DNA of 64,000 bases, from assembly GCA_003139615.1 (NCBI GenBank), contig PLJH01000027.1, positions 64,267-128,266 on the forward strand. Reading direction: 5' to 3'. The notes beneath the pieces were generated by a model that made no database searches, was not told the origin of the DNA, and was given only the letters and a program-made list of their open reading frames with translations. Positions 55,426 to 63,601 of this stretch are shown here, piece by piece (the first letter of the stretch is position 1; each line of letters opens with the position of its first letter). This stretch comes from Alphaproteobacteria bacterium (GTDB taxonomy: Bacteria; Pseudomonadota; Alphaproteobacteria; Micropepsales; Micropepsaceae). The translations under genes were made by a program, and so were the position numbers.

Positions 55426-56673
55426 ATGATGCCGCAGGAAATTTCCTATTTCGCCCGAACCAACTTCCGCAACAGCGGTAAGCTCGTCGGCATCAAGCAG
55501 TCCGACCGCCTGTCGCATGTCTACGTCATCGGCAAGACAGGCGTCGGAAAGTCCACGCTCCTTGAAACTCTCGCCCTGCAAGACCTGAGCGCGGGTCGCG
55601 GATTCGCGTTCATAGACCCCCATGGAGATGCGGTCGAACGCGTCTTTGCGGCCGTTCCGGCTGAAGAGAAGGAACCGGTAAGCTATCTGAATGCGCCAGA
55701 TGGCGCCCAACCATTCGGATACAATCCTCTCCGGCGCGTGCGCGACGACAAGATACCGCTTGCCGTATCGGGTCTCATAGAAACGCTCAAGAAGCTCTGG
55801 CCCGATGCTTGGGGCGTGCGTATGGAGCATGTCCTCCGTAACTCACTGTACGCGCTCCTAGAGCGGGACGACGCTACGCTTCCCTCGATCCTTCGGCTCT
55901 ACGCCGACGAGAAATGGCGGAAGGATGTTACCAGAGGCATTCGCAACGAAACCGTCCGCCGCTTTTGGCGGCACGAATTCGAGCAGTACCACTTCCGCCA
56001 GAAAGCGGATGCCGTCGCGCCTATCCAGAACAAGCTCGGTGCGCTTCTGTCCGACCCGACGCTGTTTCGCATCCTAGTTGAGCCAAAACGCCCTATTCGC
56101 TTTCGGTCGCTCATGGACGAGGGGAGGGTGCTGCTCGTCAACCTGTCCAAGGGCCAGCTCGGCGAAGACAGCTCAGCGCTCCTCGGTGGCTTCATCGCCT
56201 CGACCATCGGTTTGGCCGCGTTCAGTCGCGCCGATAGCCAATCCAATACCCGCCGCCCCTTCTTCCTGTACATGGACGAATTCCAGTCCTTCACGACCCT
56301 CATGCTCGCCAACATGATGAGTGAGCTTAGGAAGTACGGCATCGGCCTTACGCTCGCGCATCAATACTTCCACCAGCTCGATCCGGACATCCGGCACGCG
56401 GTGCTGGGGAATGCGGGAACGATGATTTCATTTCGAGTGGGACCGGAGGATGCGTCGCTATTGGCGAAGGAGTTTCAGCCGACGTTTGAAGTTGAAGACC
56501 TGCTCAGTCTCCCGAACCACGATATCTACCTCAAGTTGATGGTCGACGGGACGCCGAGCAAAGCGTTCAGCGCCGAGACGCTAACCTCAGCAGAAATCGA
56601 AAGGACTGTCCGCGCAGCAGCTCGACCTACTGCCAAGAAACTATGTCGTTACGCTCACTCAGAATGGTTCTGA
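55426..56673 (+). CDS. TraD/HerA-type DNA-transfer ATPase
   Basis: About 415 residues. It opens with ISYFARTNFRNSGKLVGIKQ, then Walker A YVIGKTGVGKSTLLETL, AFIDPHGDAVERV, Walker B RRPFFLYMDEFQSF, and ELRKYGIGLTLAHQYFHQLD with the TraM-recognition-like C-terminal half. This matches the 'type IV secretory system conjugative DNA transfer' proteins of integrative elements. I chose the ATG at 55426; the GTG at 55327 adds an unlike leader. No transmembrane anchor is visible. Confidence 0.88.
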   Translation: MMPQEISYFARTNFRNSGKLVGIKQSDRLSHVYVIGKTGVGKSTLLETLALQDLSAGRGFAFIDPHGDAVERVFAAVPAEEKEPVSYLNAPDGAQPFGYNPLRRVRDDKIPLAVSGLIETLKKLWPDAWGVRMEHVLRNSLYALLERDDATLPSILRLYADEKWRKDVTRGIRNETVRRFWRHEFEQYHFRQKADAVAPIQNKLGALLSDPTLFRILVEPKRPIRFRSLMDEGRVLLVNLSKGQLGEDSSALLGGFIASTIGLAAFSRADSQSNTRRPFFLYMDEFQSFTTLMLANMMSELRKYGIGLTLAHQYFHQLDPDIRHAVLGNAGTMISFRVGPEDASLLAKEFQPTFEVEDLLSLPNHDIYLKLMVDGTPSKAFSAETLTSAEIERTVRAAARPTAKKLCRYAHSEWF

Positions 56674-56780
56674 ATGGATGATGCTCCCGCGTGCGCCCGG
56701 ACTTGGGGATGTTCTCCCCATATCCTGCTTATCTCCCGTTTCGACCAAGCGTTGCCGCAACAATACCTGGGCGCAGAGTG

Positions 56781-57614
56781 CTACGAATGATTGAACCAAA
56801 CCGCTCCCCATGTCGTAAAGACTGTCTCAAACAATCCCATTATCAAGCCTACTATAAACCCGCGTCGTATTCCGATCACGATGGGTTGCCGTTTGTCTTC
56901 GGTGGAGTAACGGCCCGATGGGATGCGCCGCGTAATAAGTCTGCTCACATAGGCTTCAACACCGCCCTTCGTCATGCCCACGATGCCGAAAAGCAAAACG
57001 TGCAGGACGACGCCGACGACAACGGCGATGATGATAACCATGGCCAGCACAACGAAAAACAGAAATAGAGTGCCCCAAAACCCCAAACCACCGCTTCCGC
57101 CGAAACCGCCTGCGCCGCCACCGATAAATGCAACAAGTGGCATATTCGGATCAATCATAAGCGTTTGAGCCGACGACGCGACATCGGGCGGAAGGCTGAG
57201 GATGCCCGCTTCTCCGACGATCATTCCCACAATGAGCCCAATGAGTGCCCCGATCAGAGATTGTCCCCAAAACGCTGCACTGAAATTTGAGTGTTCCAAA
57301 TTCGAGTCAAACAGTCCGGACAGGAACGAGTTACGCACCTCGCCGGCTTGTCCTCGCCACGCCGCCACGAGACCAATCACAAGTCCCGCAAAGAGACCAA
57401 AGAAAGCGCCTTCGGCGATATTCGCGGCAAGTCCGGCGACACCCGACACGCCAGCCGCTGACACGGCAATTGAGAAGGCAGCAAAGAGCAATTGCGCGAT
57501 GCAAACCAAAGCCCAAATACCGAGTGCCGCGACGCCGAGCCCAAGAATGCCCACAATAGGATTGCCGTCAGATGTACCATTGGGACCTGAAATTCTTGGT
57601 CCTTGAATATTCAT
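56781..57614 (-). CDS. Glycine-rich polytopic membrane protein (hypothetical)
   Basis: 277 residues with about six hydrophobic segments, for example ILGLGVAALGIWALVCIAQL, FGLFAGLVIGLVAAW, LIGALIGLIVGMIVGEAG, and LFLFFVVLAMVIIIAVVVGV. A glycine-rich loop (GGGAGGFGGSGGLGFWG) lies in the middle. It sits between the two ATPase genes on the opposite strand. It could be a membrane port for them, but only position suggests that. Confidence 0.65.
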   Translation of the reverse strand: MNIQGPRISGPNGTSDGNPIVGILGLGVAALGIWALVCIAQLLFAAFSIAVSAAGVSGVAGLAANIAEGAFFGLFAGLVIGLVAAWRGQAGEVRNSFLSGLFDSNLEHSNFSAAFWGQSLIGALIGLIVGMIVGEAGILSLPPDVASSAQTLMIDPNMPLVAFIGGGAGGFGGSGGLGFWGTLFLFFVVLAMVIIIAVVVGVVLHVLLFGIVGMTKGGVEAYVSRLITRRIPSGRYSTEDKRQPIVIGIRRGFIVGLIMGLFETVFTTWGAVWFNHS

Positions 57615-57758
57615 AGCAGCCCCCTAAACTAAGTTCACTGGTGGACAGAAATAACAGTTCTACTTTTTCCTTGCAATTATTCCAGCGACTCAGGTTATCT
57701 CTTTCCCAAGTGTCGCCCATGCGTCCGATGGGTTTGATAGGGCTGCGGGGAATTCTCC

Positions 57759-58148
57759 ATGAAATTGGTGCTTCGGCGCGAACAGCGCCCGAATTTGCTT
57801 GGCCAGATCGTATTCAGTCTCGATGTTCGGGGCGATCTCTCAGGAGATGAACAAGACGCGATCAGGACGTATTCGCTCGGCGATAGACTGCTCTATGAGA
57901 AGTACACCCTTATCGCAAAGGGCTGGGGCGTCATCGGTTGGATTACCGCCGTCCTCGTTCGCGTTGCGCATTATGCGGTCAATACGACGATCAAGGGGCG
58001 AGACCTGATTGAGGGGAAGCGGGTCCAGTGCAGCAGCATTGCCGAAATGGTCGTTGTCGAGACGATCATTAAGGAAGAAGCGGCGACGTTCGGGATGCTC
58101 CTCAAAGCAGCCATGACGTTTCGCGGCGAAGAAGCGATCCCGATCTAG
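57759..58148 (+). CDS. Hypothetical protein coupled to the large ATPase
   Basis: 129 residues: MKLVLRREQRPNLLGQIVFSLDVRGDLSGDEQDAI, then one hydrophobic stretch (AKGWGVIGWITAVLVRVAHYA) and TTIKGRDLIEGKRVQCSSIAEM. It ends 3 bp before the GTG of the large ATPase. No named family. Probably an accessory subunit of that ATPase. Confidence 0.6.
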   Translation: MKLVLRREQRPNLLGQIVFSLDVRGDLSGDEQDAIRTYSLGDRLLYEKYTLIAKGWGVIGWITAVLVRVAHYAVNTTIKGRDLIEGKRVQCSSIAEMVVVETIIKEEAATFGMLLKAAMTFRGEEAIPI

Positions 58149-58151
58149 TCG

Positions 58152-60899
58152 GTGTTCAAGACCACGAACTTCGGCCAATTTCTGCTTGGCGGCACCAAGC
58201 AGCGCGAGCTACGCGAAACCGAGGCCGCCTGGGACGAGACCCAATCGCTCTGGCGCCGGTCGCCGGCTGCCGAAGGCATCCCGGAATTGGCCGTTGCCCT
58301 AACTGCCGATCTTCGTGAACGGATTGATCGGGTTCCCGCGTTCCCCCTGCAACTATCGATCGCGTACGCTCTCGAACAATTGCTAGAGGCGGAAAGCATC
58401 TGCCCCATCGAGCCCATATGGCGCGCGATCGAATACGACATCAACGCGGCTATGGAATTCCGCGAGATGCTTGTGCGCCGAAGGCGCTGGTCCGTCGATT
58501 TCGACCGACTGTTCGATACCTTCCGCTCGGCGGCTTTCGCGAGCCTCGTTCCTGTCATCGACGCGTTACCCGAGTGCTGCTTCGGGGAGTGGGAGGGCGA
58601 GCGGCCAGACACCTTCGAGGTTACGCTTGTCGATCTTCTTGACGATCCCGCTCGCACCGTCGAACGACTATTCATGCTGCCCTATGACGACGATGCGTTT
58701 CGCTACGAGGTGTTCGCGCGCCTGCGAGAAGTGTGCGCGACCAACCTCCTGATCGCGTCCGGATTTCGGGGAGACGACGATCCGCGCCGGCACGAGGGTA
58801 AACTCGTTCTCCCGAGCGCGCATAAGGCCACGACTGGCAGCGAACTGGCCGAGCTGTATCTGCGTGGTTCGCCCCTCAAGTCGCTGCTCGATATTCCTGT
58901 GCCGTTCCATATCCCCGCCGAGGCGCGGTTCGAGCATTGCCACATCGTGGGCGGTACGGGGCATGGCAAGACACAGCTCATGCAGAAGTTGATCCATGCC
59001 GATCTTCTGGCGAGCCGAGAGGACGGGCGGTCGGTTATCGTCATCGACAGCCAGGGCGATCTCATCAACAAGCTCGTCCGGCTGGAGCTGTTCGCTCCCG
59101 GCGCCAAAGACAGCCTCGCGGATAGGCTCATTCTCATCGATCCGGCGGATGTGGAGTTTCCTGCCGCTCTCAATCTCTTCGACGCGCATCTGGACCGCGT
59201 CCGCTCCTATTCTGCCGCGGACAAGGAACGGGTGCTGAATGGCGTTATCGAACTCTATGAGCTGTTCTTTGGCGCGTTCCTCGGGGCCGAACTGACGCAG
59301 AAGCAGGGCGTAATCTTCAAGTACCTCGCCCGCCTCATGCTCGCCATTCCCGGCGCCACGATACACACGCTCATGCGGATCATGGAGGACGGAAAACCAT
59401 TCAAGCCGTACATGGATCAACTCGACGGCTCGGCCCGCTACTTCTTCGAGACCGAGTTTTTTCATCCATCGTTCGCCGCGACTAAGAAGCAGGTGTTGCG
59501 GCGTCTGTGGGGAGTACTAGCAACGCCTGCCTTCGAGCGCATGTTCACGCAGAAAGAGAACAAGCTCGACATCTTCGAGGCGATGAACGAGGGCAAGATC
59601 ATCCTCGTATCGACAGCCAAGGACTTGCTAAAACGCGAAGGCTCCCAACTACTCGGCCGCTTCTTCATCGCGATGATCTCCCAAGCTGCACTTGAGCGTT
59701 CAACTCTTCCCGACCGGCTACGCAGACCGTGTTTCGTGTATGTGGACGAGGCGCAGGAGTATTTTGACGACTCGGTCGAGACGATCCTGAACCAGGCGCG
59801 CAAGTATCGCGTCGGGCTTACACTCGCGCATCAAACGCTCGATCAGCTATCCCCTCGCCTCCGATCTGCGATTCTCTCGAACACGTCGATGAAGTGTGCA
59901 GGCGGCGTCTCGGCCAAGGATGCCCGAGCGCTTGCGGACGAACTTCGGACAACATCCGATTTCGTAGAGGGTATGAAGCGCAAAGGGCCGCGAAGCGAGT
60001 TCGCGGTGTGGGTGAAGCAGCTCACGGGCCACGCGATACGGCTTTCGGTCCCGCTCGGCTTCTTGGAGAAGCAGCCGACGCTTGACGACGAAGACTATGT
60101 TGCGCTCGTGGCACTCAATCGCTGCCGGTATTGCGGGACACTCGCCGATATTCCAGAGCATGCCGCGCCTGATGGGCCGCCCGATGCACCAACACCAGAG
60201 GCACCCCCGAGTCCCCCAACGCCCAGCGCAACGAGTGCCGAACCGCCCGCAGCATCCGAAGCTCCGGGCACGCCTGTCCGGCCCGGCCAGCCCGCCGATC
60301 TCAGAAAGCCAGTACACCCAACCGCACAGACGGATGCACCACATTTCGCGAGGCCTCCAGTCGAGGAAAGAGAGCTAGGCAAGGGCGGCAAGCAACATCG
60401 CTATTTGCAATCGCTCATCAAGGAGCTTGCGGATCAGCAGGGCCTCAAAGCGACCATCGAGGCACCGCTTGCCAACGGTAACGGGCAAGTGGACGTGCTC
60501 ATCGAGCGCGACGGCGTGCTAGCCGCAATTGAAGTGTCCGTTACTACCCCCGTCGAACATGAACGGGAAAACCTGCGGAAATGCCTCGCGTGCGCATATC
60601 CGCGGATCGCAGTCGTCCTTGCCAAGTCGAGAACCGTCCAATCCAACTACCGCGCTGCACTTAGAGAAGGATTGAACGAACCCGATCTCGCGCGCGTGTC
60701 GTTCCTAACTCCCGAAGAACTCCCGAGCTTCATAGCATCGCTCGCGCCTCCTCCCGAACCCACGGAACGGATTGTCCGCGGATACAAAGTGAAAGCCTCG
60801 CGCGTACCAACTTCACCAGAAGATGCCAAAAGCCGACAAGACACGGTCGCTCGGCTGATTGCCAAATCGCTCATCAGCCAAAAGGACAAGGATCGCTGA
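58152..60899 (+). CDS. Large HerA/TraD-type ATPase with PD-(D/E)xK-like C-terminal domain
   Basis: 915 residues from a GTG. Residues of about 1-250 are a helical domain. The motor follows: Walker A IVGGTGHGKTQLMQ, VIVIDSQGDLINKLV, Walker B RPCFVYVDEAQEYF, and YRVGLTLAHQTLDQL. A CRYC pair and a long Pro/Ala linker (about 670-740) lead to a C-terminal domain with ATIEAPLANGNGQVDVLIERDG and LAAIEVSVTTPVEHE. The D...ExS spacing fits a PD-(D/E)xK-type nuclease, with Ser for Lys. The rest resembles DNA-translocating ATPases of integrative elements. Confidence 0.8.
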   Translation: MFKTTNFGQFLLGGTKQRELRETEAAWDETQSLWRRSPAAEGIPELAVALTADLRERIDRVPAFPLQLSIAYALEQLLEAESICPIEPIWRAIEYDINAAMEFREMLVRRRRWSVDFDRLFDTFRSAAFASLVPVIDALPECCFGEWEGERPDTFEVTLVDLLDDPARTVERLFMLPYDDDAFRYEVFARLREVCATNLLIASGFRGDDDPRRHEGKLVLPSAHKATTGSELAELYLRGSPLKSLLDIPVPFHIPAEARFEHCHIVGGTGHGKTQLMQKLIHADLLASREDGRSVIVIDSQGDLINKLVRLELFAPGAKDSLADRLILIDPADVEFPAALNLFDAHLDRVRSYSAADKERVLNGVIELYELFFGAFLGAELTQKQGVIFKYLARLMLAIPGATIHTLMRIMEDGKPFKPYMDQLDGSARYFFETEFFHPSFAATKKQVLRRLWGVLATPAFERMFTQKENKLDIFEAMNEGKIILVSTAKDLLKREGSQLLGRFFIAMISQAALERSTLPDRLRRPCFVYVDEAQEYFDDSVETILNQARKYRVGLTLAHQTLDQLSPRLRSAILSNTSMKCAGGVSAKDARALADELRTTSDFVEGMKRKGPRSEFAVWVKQLTGHAIRLSVPLGFLEKQPTLDDEDYVALVALNRCRYCGTLADIPEHAAPDGPPDAPTPEAPPSPPTPSATSAEPPAASEAPGTPVRPGQPADLRKPVHPTAQTDAPHFARPPVEERELGKGGKQHRYLQSLIKELADQQGLKATIEAPLANGNGQVDVLIERDGVLAAIEVSVTTPVEHERENLRKCLACAYPRIAVVLAKSRTVQSNYRAALREGLNEPDLARVSFLTPEELPSFIASLAPPPEPTERIVRGYKVKASRVPTSPEDAKSRQDTVARLIAKSLISQKDKDR

Positions 60900-60944
60900 G
60901 CCCTTTTCCTCGAAACGGCCGCCGGCCGCTGCTATAAGCGATCA

Positions 60945-61703
60945 ATGGATTTGGGGCAGCGACTTTTTGGCATGACTGCGGGTGCCCGTCGCTATTGGTA
61001 CGGCGATGGTGAACGAACGCCTTGGGTCAGGCGTGCGCTCGCAGTCGTCTTCGCGCTCCTCGTCCCTGCCCCGATCATTTTAATTCTCATATTCCGCTTC
61101 GTGCCGATACCCGGAACGCCGCAAATGCTGTTCTCACTCGTAACCGGACACGGCGCGCATTACGCGTGGCGCGGTAGCGACAGCATTTCACCGGCCCTCG
61201 GTAGGGCAGTTATCAGTTCGGAAGATCAGCGGTTCTGCTCCCATCATGGCTTCGATTGGAAGAACATCGATGAAGCCGTGCGCCAGCACGAGCGCCACCC
61301 GCGCAAGCAGCTGCGAGGGGCGAGCACGATCAGCCAGCAGACCGCACGAAGTTTGTTCCTGTTGCCGGTGCGAAGCTGGATACGAAAAGGTATGGAGGCC
61401 TATTTAACGGTCCTGCTCGAAGCCCTCTGGCCTAAGGAGCGTATTTTGACCGTCTACCTAAACGTCGTTGATTGGGGCAACGGTAACTTTGGAGCCGAGG
61501 CGGCAGCGCAGGCCTATTTCCATGAGCCCGCGGCGGCGATCTCGCGCACGCAGGCCGCTCGCCTTGCCGCCGTATTGCCCGACCCCAGCCGGTGGCAGGC
61601 GGCGCGCCCGGGGCCATACGTGGCCGCGCGAACACATGCCTTGGGCACGCAAATGCAAGACGTTGCCGCCGGTGGCTTGGATTGGTGTGTGAGGCGCAAG
61701 TAG
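60945..61703 (+). CDS. mtgA: Intact mtgA copy carried by the island
   Basis: 252-residue monofunctional peptidoglycan glycosyltransferase. All GT51 parts are present: transmembrane helix (ALAVVFALLVPAPIILILIF), SSEDQRFCSHHGFDWKNI with the catalytic Glu, RGASTISQQTARSLF, and NVVDWGNGNFGAEAAAQAYF. By eye about two thirds identical to the split host copy, so it is an acquired orthologue, not a recent duplicate. At the site matching the attachment core it has GTCGTTGATTG instead of CTCGTCGATTG. It starts 45 bp after the large ATPase. Confidence 0.95.
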   Translation: MDLGQRLFGMTAGARRYWYGDGERTPWVRRALAVVFALLVPAPIILILIFRFVPIPGTPQMLFSLVTGHGAHYAWRGSDSISPALGRAVISSEDQRFCSHHGFDWKNIDEAVRQHERHPRKQLRGASTISQQTARSLFLLPVRSWIRKGMEAYLTVLLEALWPKERILTVYLNVVDWGNGNFGAEAAAQAYFHEPAAAISRTQAARLAAVLPDPSRWQAARPGPYVAARTHALGTQMQDVAAGGLDWCVRRK

Positions 61704-61811
61704 GGCTGGCGGAGAATTTAAGCACCATTATGCAGTAGTCGCTTCGGTCCCGGTTTGGAGCGTGGCGGTCGTGATGCCAGTCTAGCTAGGTAGCGCCAAC
61801 CAGAGGCACCC

Positions 61812-62036
61812 ATGACTTGCGACCTGTTCACCCAAGTAGAAGCACTGATACGAGACCCCGCTATCCGATCCAAACCGAGTTACGTTTTGAGCTACGGAGC
61901 GTTGCTGGCGTCGGAGGCCGAATGTGCCCGATCTCAGGCAGATCGGATGCGGGCGAAAGAATTGATTGTGGAATTGAAAACGGCAGCCGAGCCTCCGCGC
62001 GCCCATCCCGGCTCGACCGTGTGGGATGGCTTCTAA
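61812..62036 (+). CDS. Small hypothetical protein
   Basis: 74 residues: MTCDLFTQVEALIRDPAIRSKPSYVLSYGALLASEAECARSQADR. Helical, soluble. A weak AGAGG site lies upstream. Plausible as a real small gene of the island, but short and unrecognised. Confidence 0.4.
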   Translation: MTCDLFTQVEALIRDPAIRSKPSYVLSYGALLASEAECARSQADRMRAKELIVELKTAAEPPRAHPGSTVWDGF

Positions 62037-62104
62037 GACGCTGCCAACCGCTTGAAGCACATCCGGCGTGCTAATCTTCACGCCCTCGTGCCCGATTCGG
62101 ACGC

Positions 62105-62710
62105 ATGGCTACGGAGATTGAAATGGCAGCGGCGGCTGGACAAACGCTGAGAAGTTACTATGAGGCCCAAGTACGGGAATGGCTGGACCTGAAAATGGTG
62201 ACCGGTCGCTATTCGTCGATATTGGTCGGCCAGCTTGCCCAGCACATCGAACAGCGCACGGTGAACGTCTTCGCAATCTATGACGAGGTTGAAGCCTTAG
62301 AGAGGCCAGACATCCCCCGTGCAACTCGTACGAAGCCAGCCGCTCCGCTGAAGGGTGCGCTCCTTCGGGGACTTTGGCATAAGCATCACTTCCAAGCCGC
62401 TTACCTCTTACAAAACCTTCGCAATCAATGGCCCGAAGCGAAAGTGGCTGTGCTCGTTGAGACCGTAGCAGCCGATGCAACCATGTCGGATGATGTTAAG
62501 GCCGGGCGCATCGCACACGAAATCGTACTGGGCGGATATCAGGCACAAGCTCAAGCCAGAAAAATCACAGGCGAATGGATCATCTACGCAAAGCACAGTG
62601 ACAGGAACTATTACCTTACTCTGGGAGACCATGGAGAGGACGCCGCTATCGCTAGTCGGGCTCTGGCATGCAACGCCGAATTCCCAGAGCTTCAAGGAAC
62701 GTGGGGATGA
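62105..62710 (+). CDS. Hypothetical protein
   Basis: 201 residues without signal or membrane segments. The middle reads LKGALLRGLWHKHHFQAAYLLQNLRNQW, the end DRNYYLTLGDHGEDAAIASRAL. No family recognised. It is the last rightward gene before the right edge and is convergent with the HTH reading frame. Confidence 0.6.
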   Translation: MATEIEMAAAAGQTLRSYYEAQVREWLDLKMVTGRYSSILVGQLAQHIEQRTVNVFAIYDEVEALERPDIPRATRTKPAAPLKGALLRGLWHKHHFQAAYLLQNLRNQWPEAKVAVLVETVAADATMSDDVKAGRIAHEIVLGGYQAQAQARKITGEWIIYAKHSDRNYYLTLGDHGEDAAIASRALACNAEFPELQGTWG

Positions 62711-62764
62711 GTAGCTGCCACGACGAGTGCCAGCGCGTTGCGCCGCGTGATAGGTATAGTTCGC

Positions 62765-63212
62765 CTAACGCTGTAACGATGCGCGGTCAGCGAGATCGCG
62801 CAATCGACTTAGAATGCGTCCCCTGGGGTATCGCCGCCCAGTTTCCCAAGCGCGCACCGTCAGCTTGTAGACGCCCAGGAGCTTTCCCAATTCCTCCGCT
62901 GTAAGGCCCCTTCGACGCCTCACCGTAGAGACCATCTCAGGGACGGTTGCGGGGGTTGCGGCGACTGGATCGACGCCGAGGTAGGCGATGACGGCCGGCC
63001 AGTTGTGGCTACCTGGACAGGTCCCGTTGGTCTCCCATGCCTTGTACGTCTTGAGGTCCACACCGATGGCGGCAGCAGCATCGCTCTGCCGTAACTTCCT
63101 GACCTGCCGCGCCCTCAGTAGGTGCTCAGCCAGTCCTACGGGCGCAGTATGCGTTTCGATATGCCTTGAGACACAAAGCCTTAGGTCGGTGACAGGGAAA
63201 AAGGCAACGCAA
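62765..63212 (-). CDS. Double-HTH domain: detached C-terminus of the island recombinase
   Basis: Two XRE-type HTH units: LLRARQVRKLRQSDAAAAIGVDLKTYKAWE, and VSTVRRRRGLTAEELGKLLGVYKLTVRAWETGRR. From the junction to the first HTH there is no ATG, GTG or TTG; the track ORF starts at a TTG inside the mtgA piece (63235). In the excised circle the recombinase frame enters this ORF in phase after KATQST and reads on without a stop, giving a 675-residue fusion. In the integrated state it is probably not translated from its own start. This is inference from the joined ends. Confidence 0.75.
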
Positions 63213-63223
63213 CTCGTCGATTG
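63201..63223. other. attR of the serine-recombinase island
   Basis: Element arm AAGGCAACGCAA (63201-63212) followed by the core CTCGTCGATTG (63213-63223), then mtgA. The arm is the exact inverse of TTGCGTTGCCTT at attL (34930-34941). The joined attP is therefore a 12-bp inverted repeat around CTCGTCGA. Confidence 0.9.
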
Positions 63224-63446
63224 GGGCCACGGCAATTTCGGCGCGGAGGCGGCGTCGCAGGCCTATTTCCACAAATCCGCGTCGCAACTGACGCGCGCCG
63301 AAGCCGCGCGGCTCGCGGCCGTGCTGCCCGATCCGGAGAAATGGCATGCCGACAGGCCCGGCCCCTATGTCGCCGGGCGGACCGGCACGATCGTTTCGCG
63401 GGCCGGCGAAGTCACCCGCGACGATCTCGATGCCTGCGTGCGTTAG
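63213..63446 (+). pseudogene. mtgA: mtgA, 3' part, separated by the island
   Basis: Continues the host gene with DWGHGNFGAEAASQAYFHKS and TRAEAARLAAVLPDPEKWHA to a stop at 63446. Joining GAT-TG at 34932 to the G at 63224 gives NLVD-WGHGNF in frame. Without the N-terminal part this piece has no transmembrane helix and no catalytic Glu. Confidence 0.93.
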
Positions 63447-63601
63447 CGGCGCGCCTGCAAAATCAGCGTTACCGAATCCTTGCATCAATCGACAAATGCG
63501 CGCCGGCCTGCGTGTAAGACCGGCTTAACGCGCATCGCGTATCCTGTTGCCGCTCGGGGAATCGCAGGCGGGCCGCACGAGATGCGGCGGGGGTCAGGGA
63601 G

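Noticed and set aside
53409-60899. A nested element fully bounded by the second recombinase
   Set aside because: I could not find matching ends or a split gene, so I report only the recombinase and its repeat.
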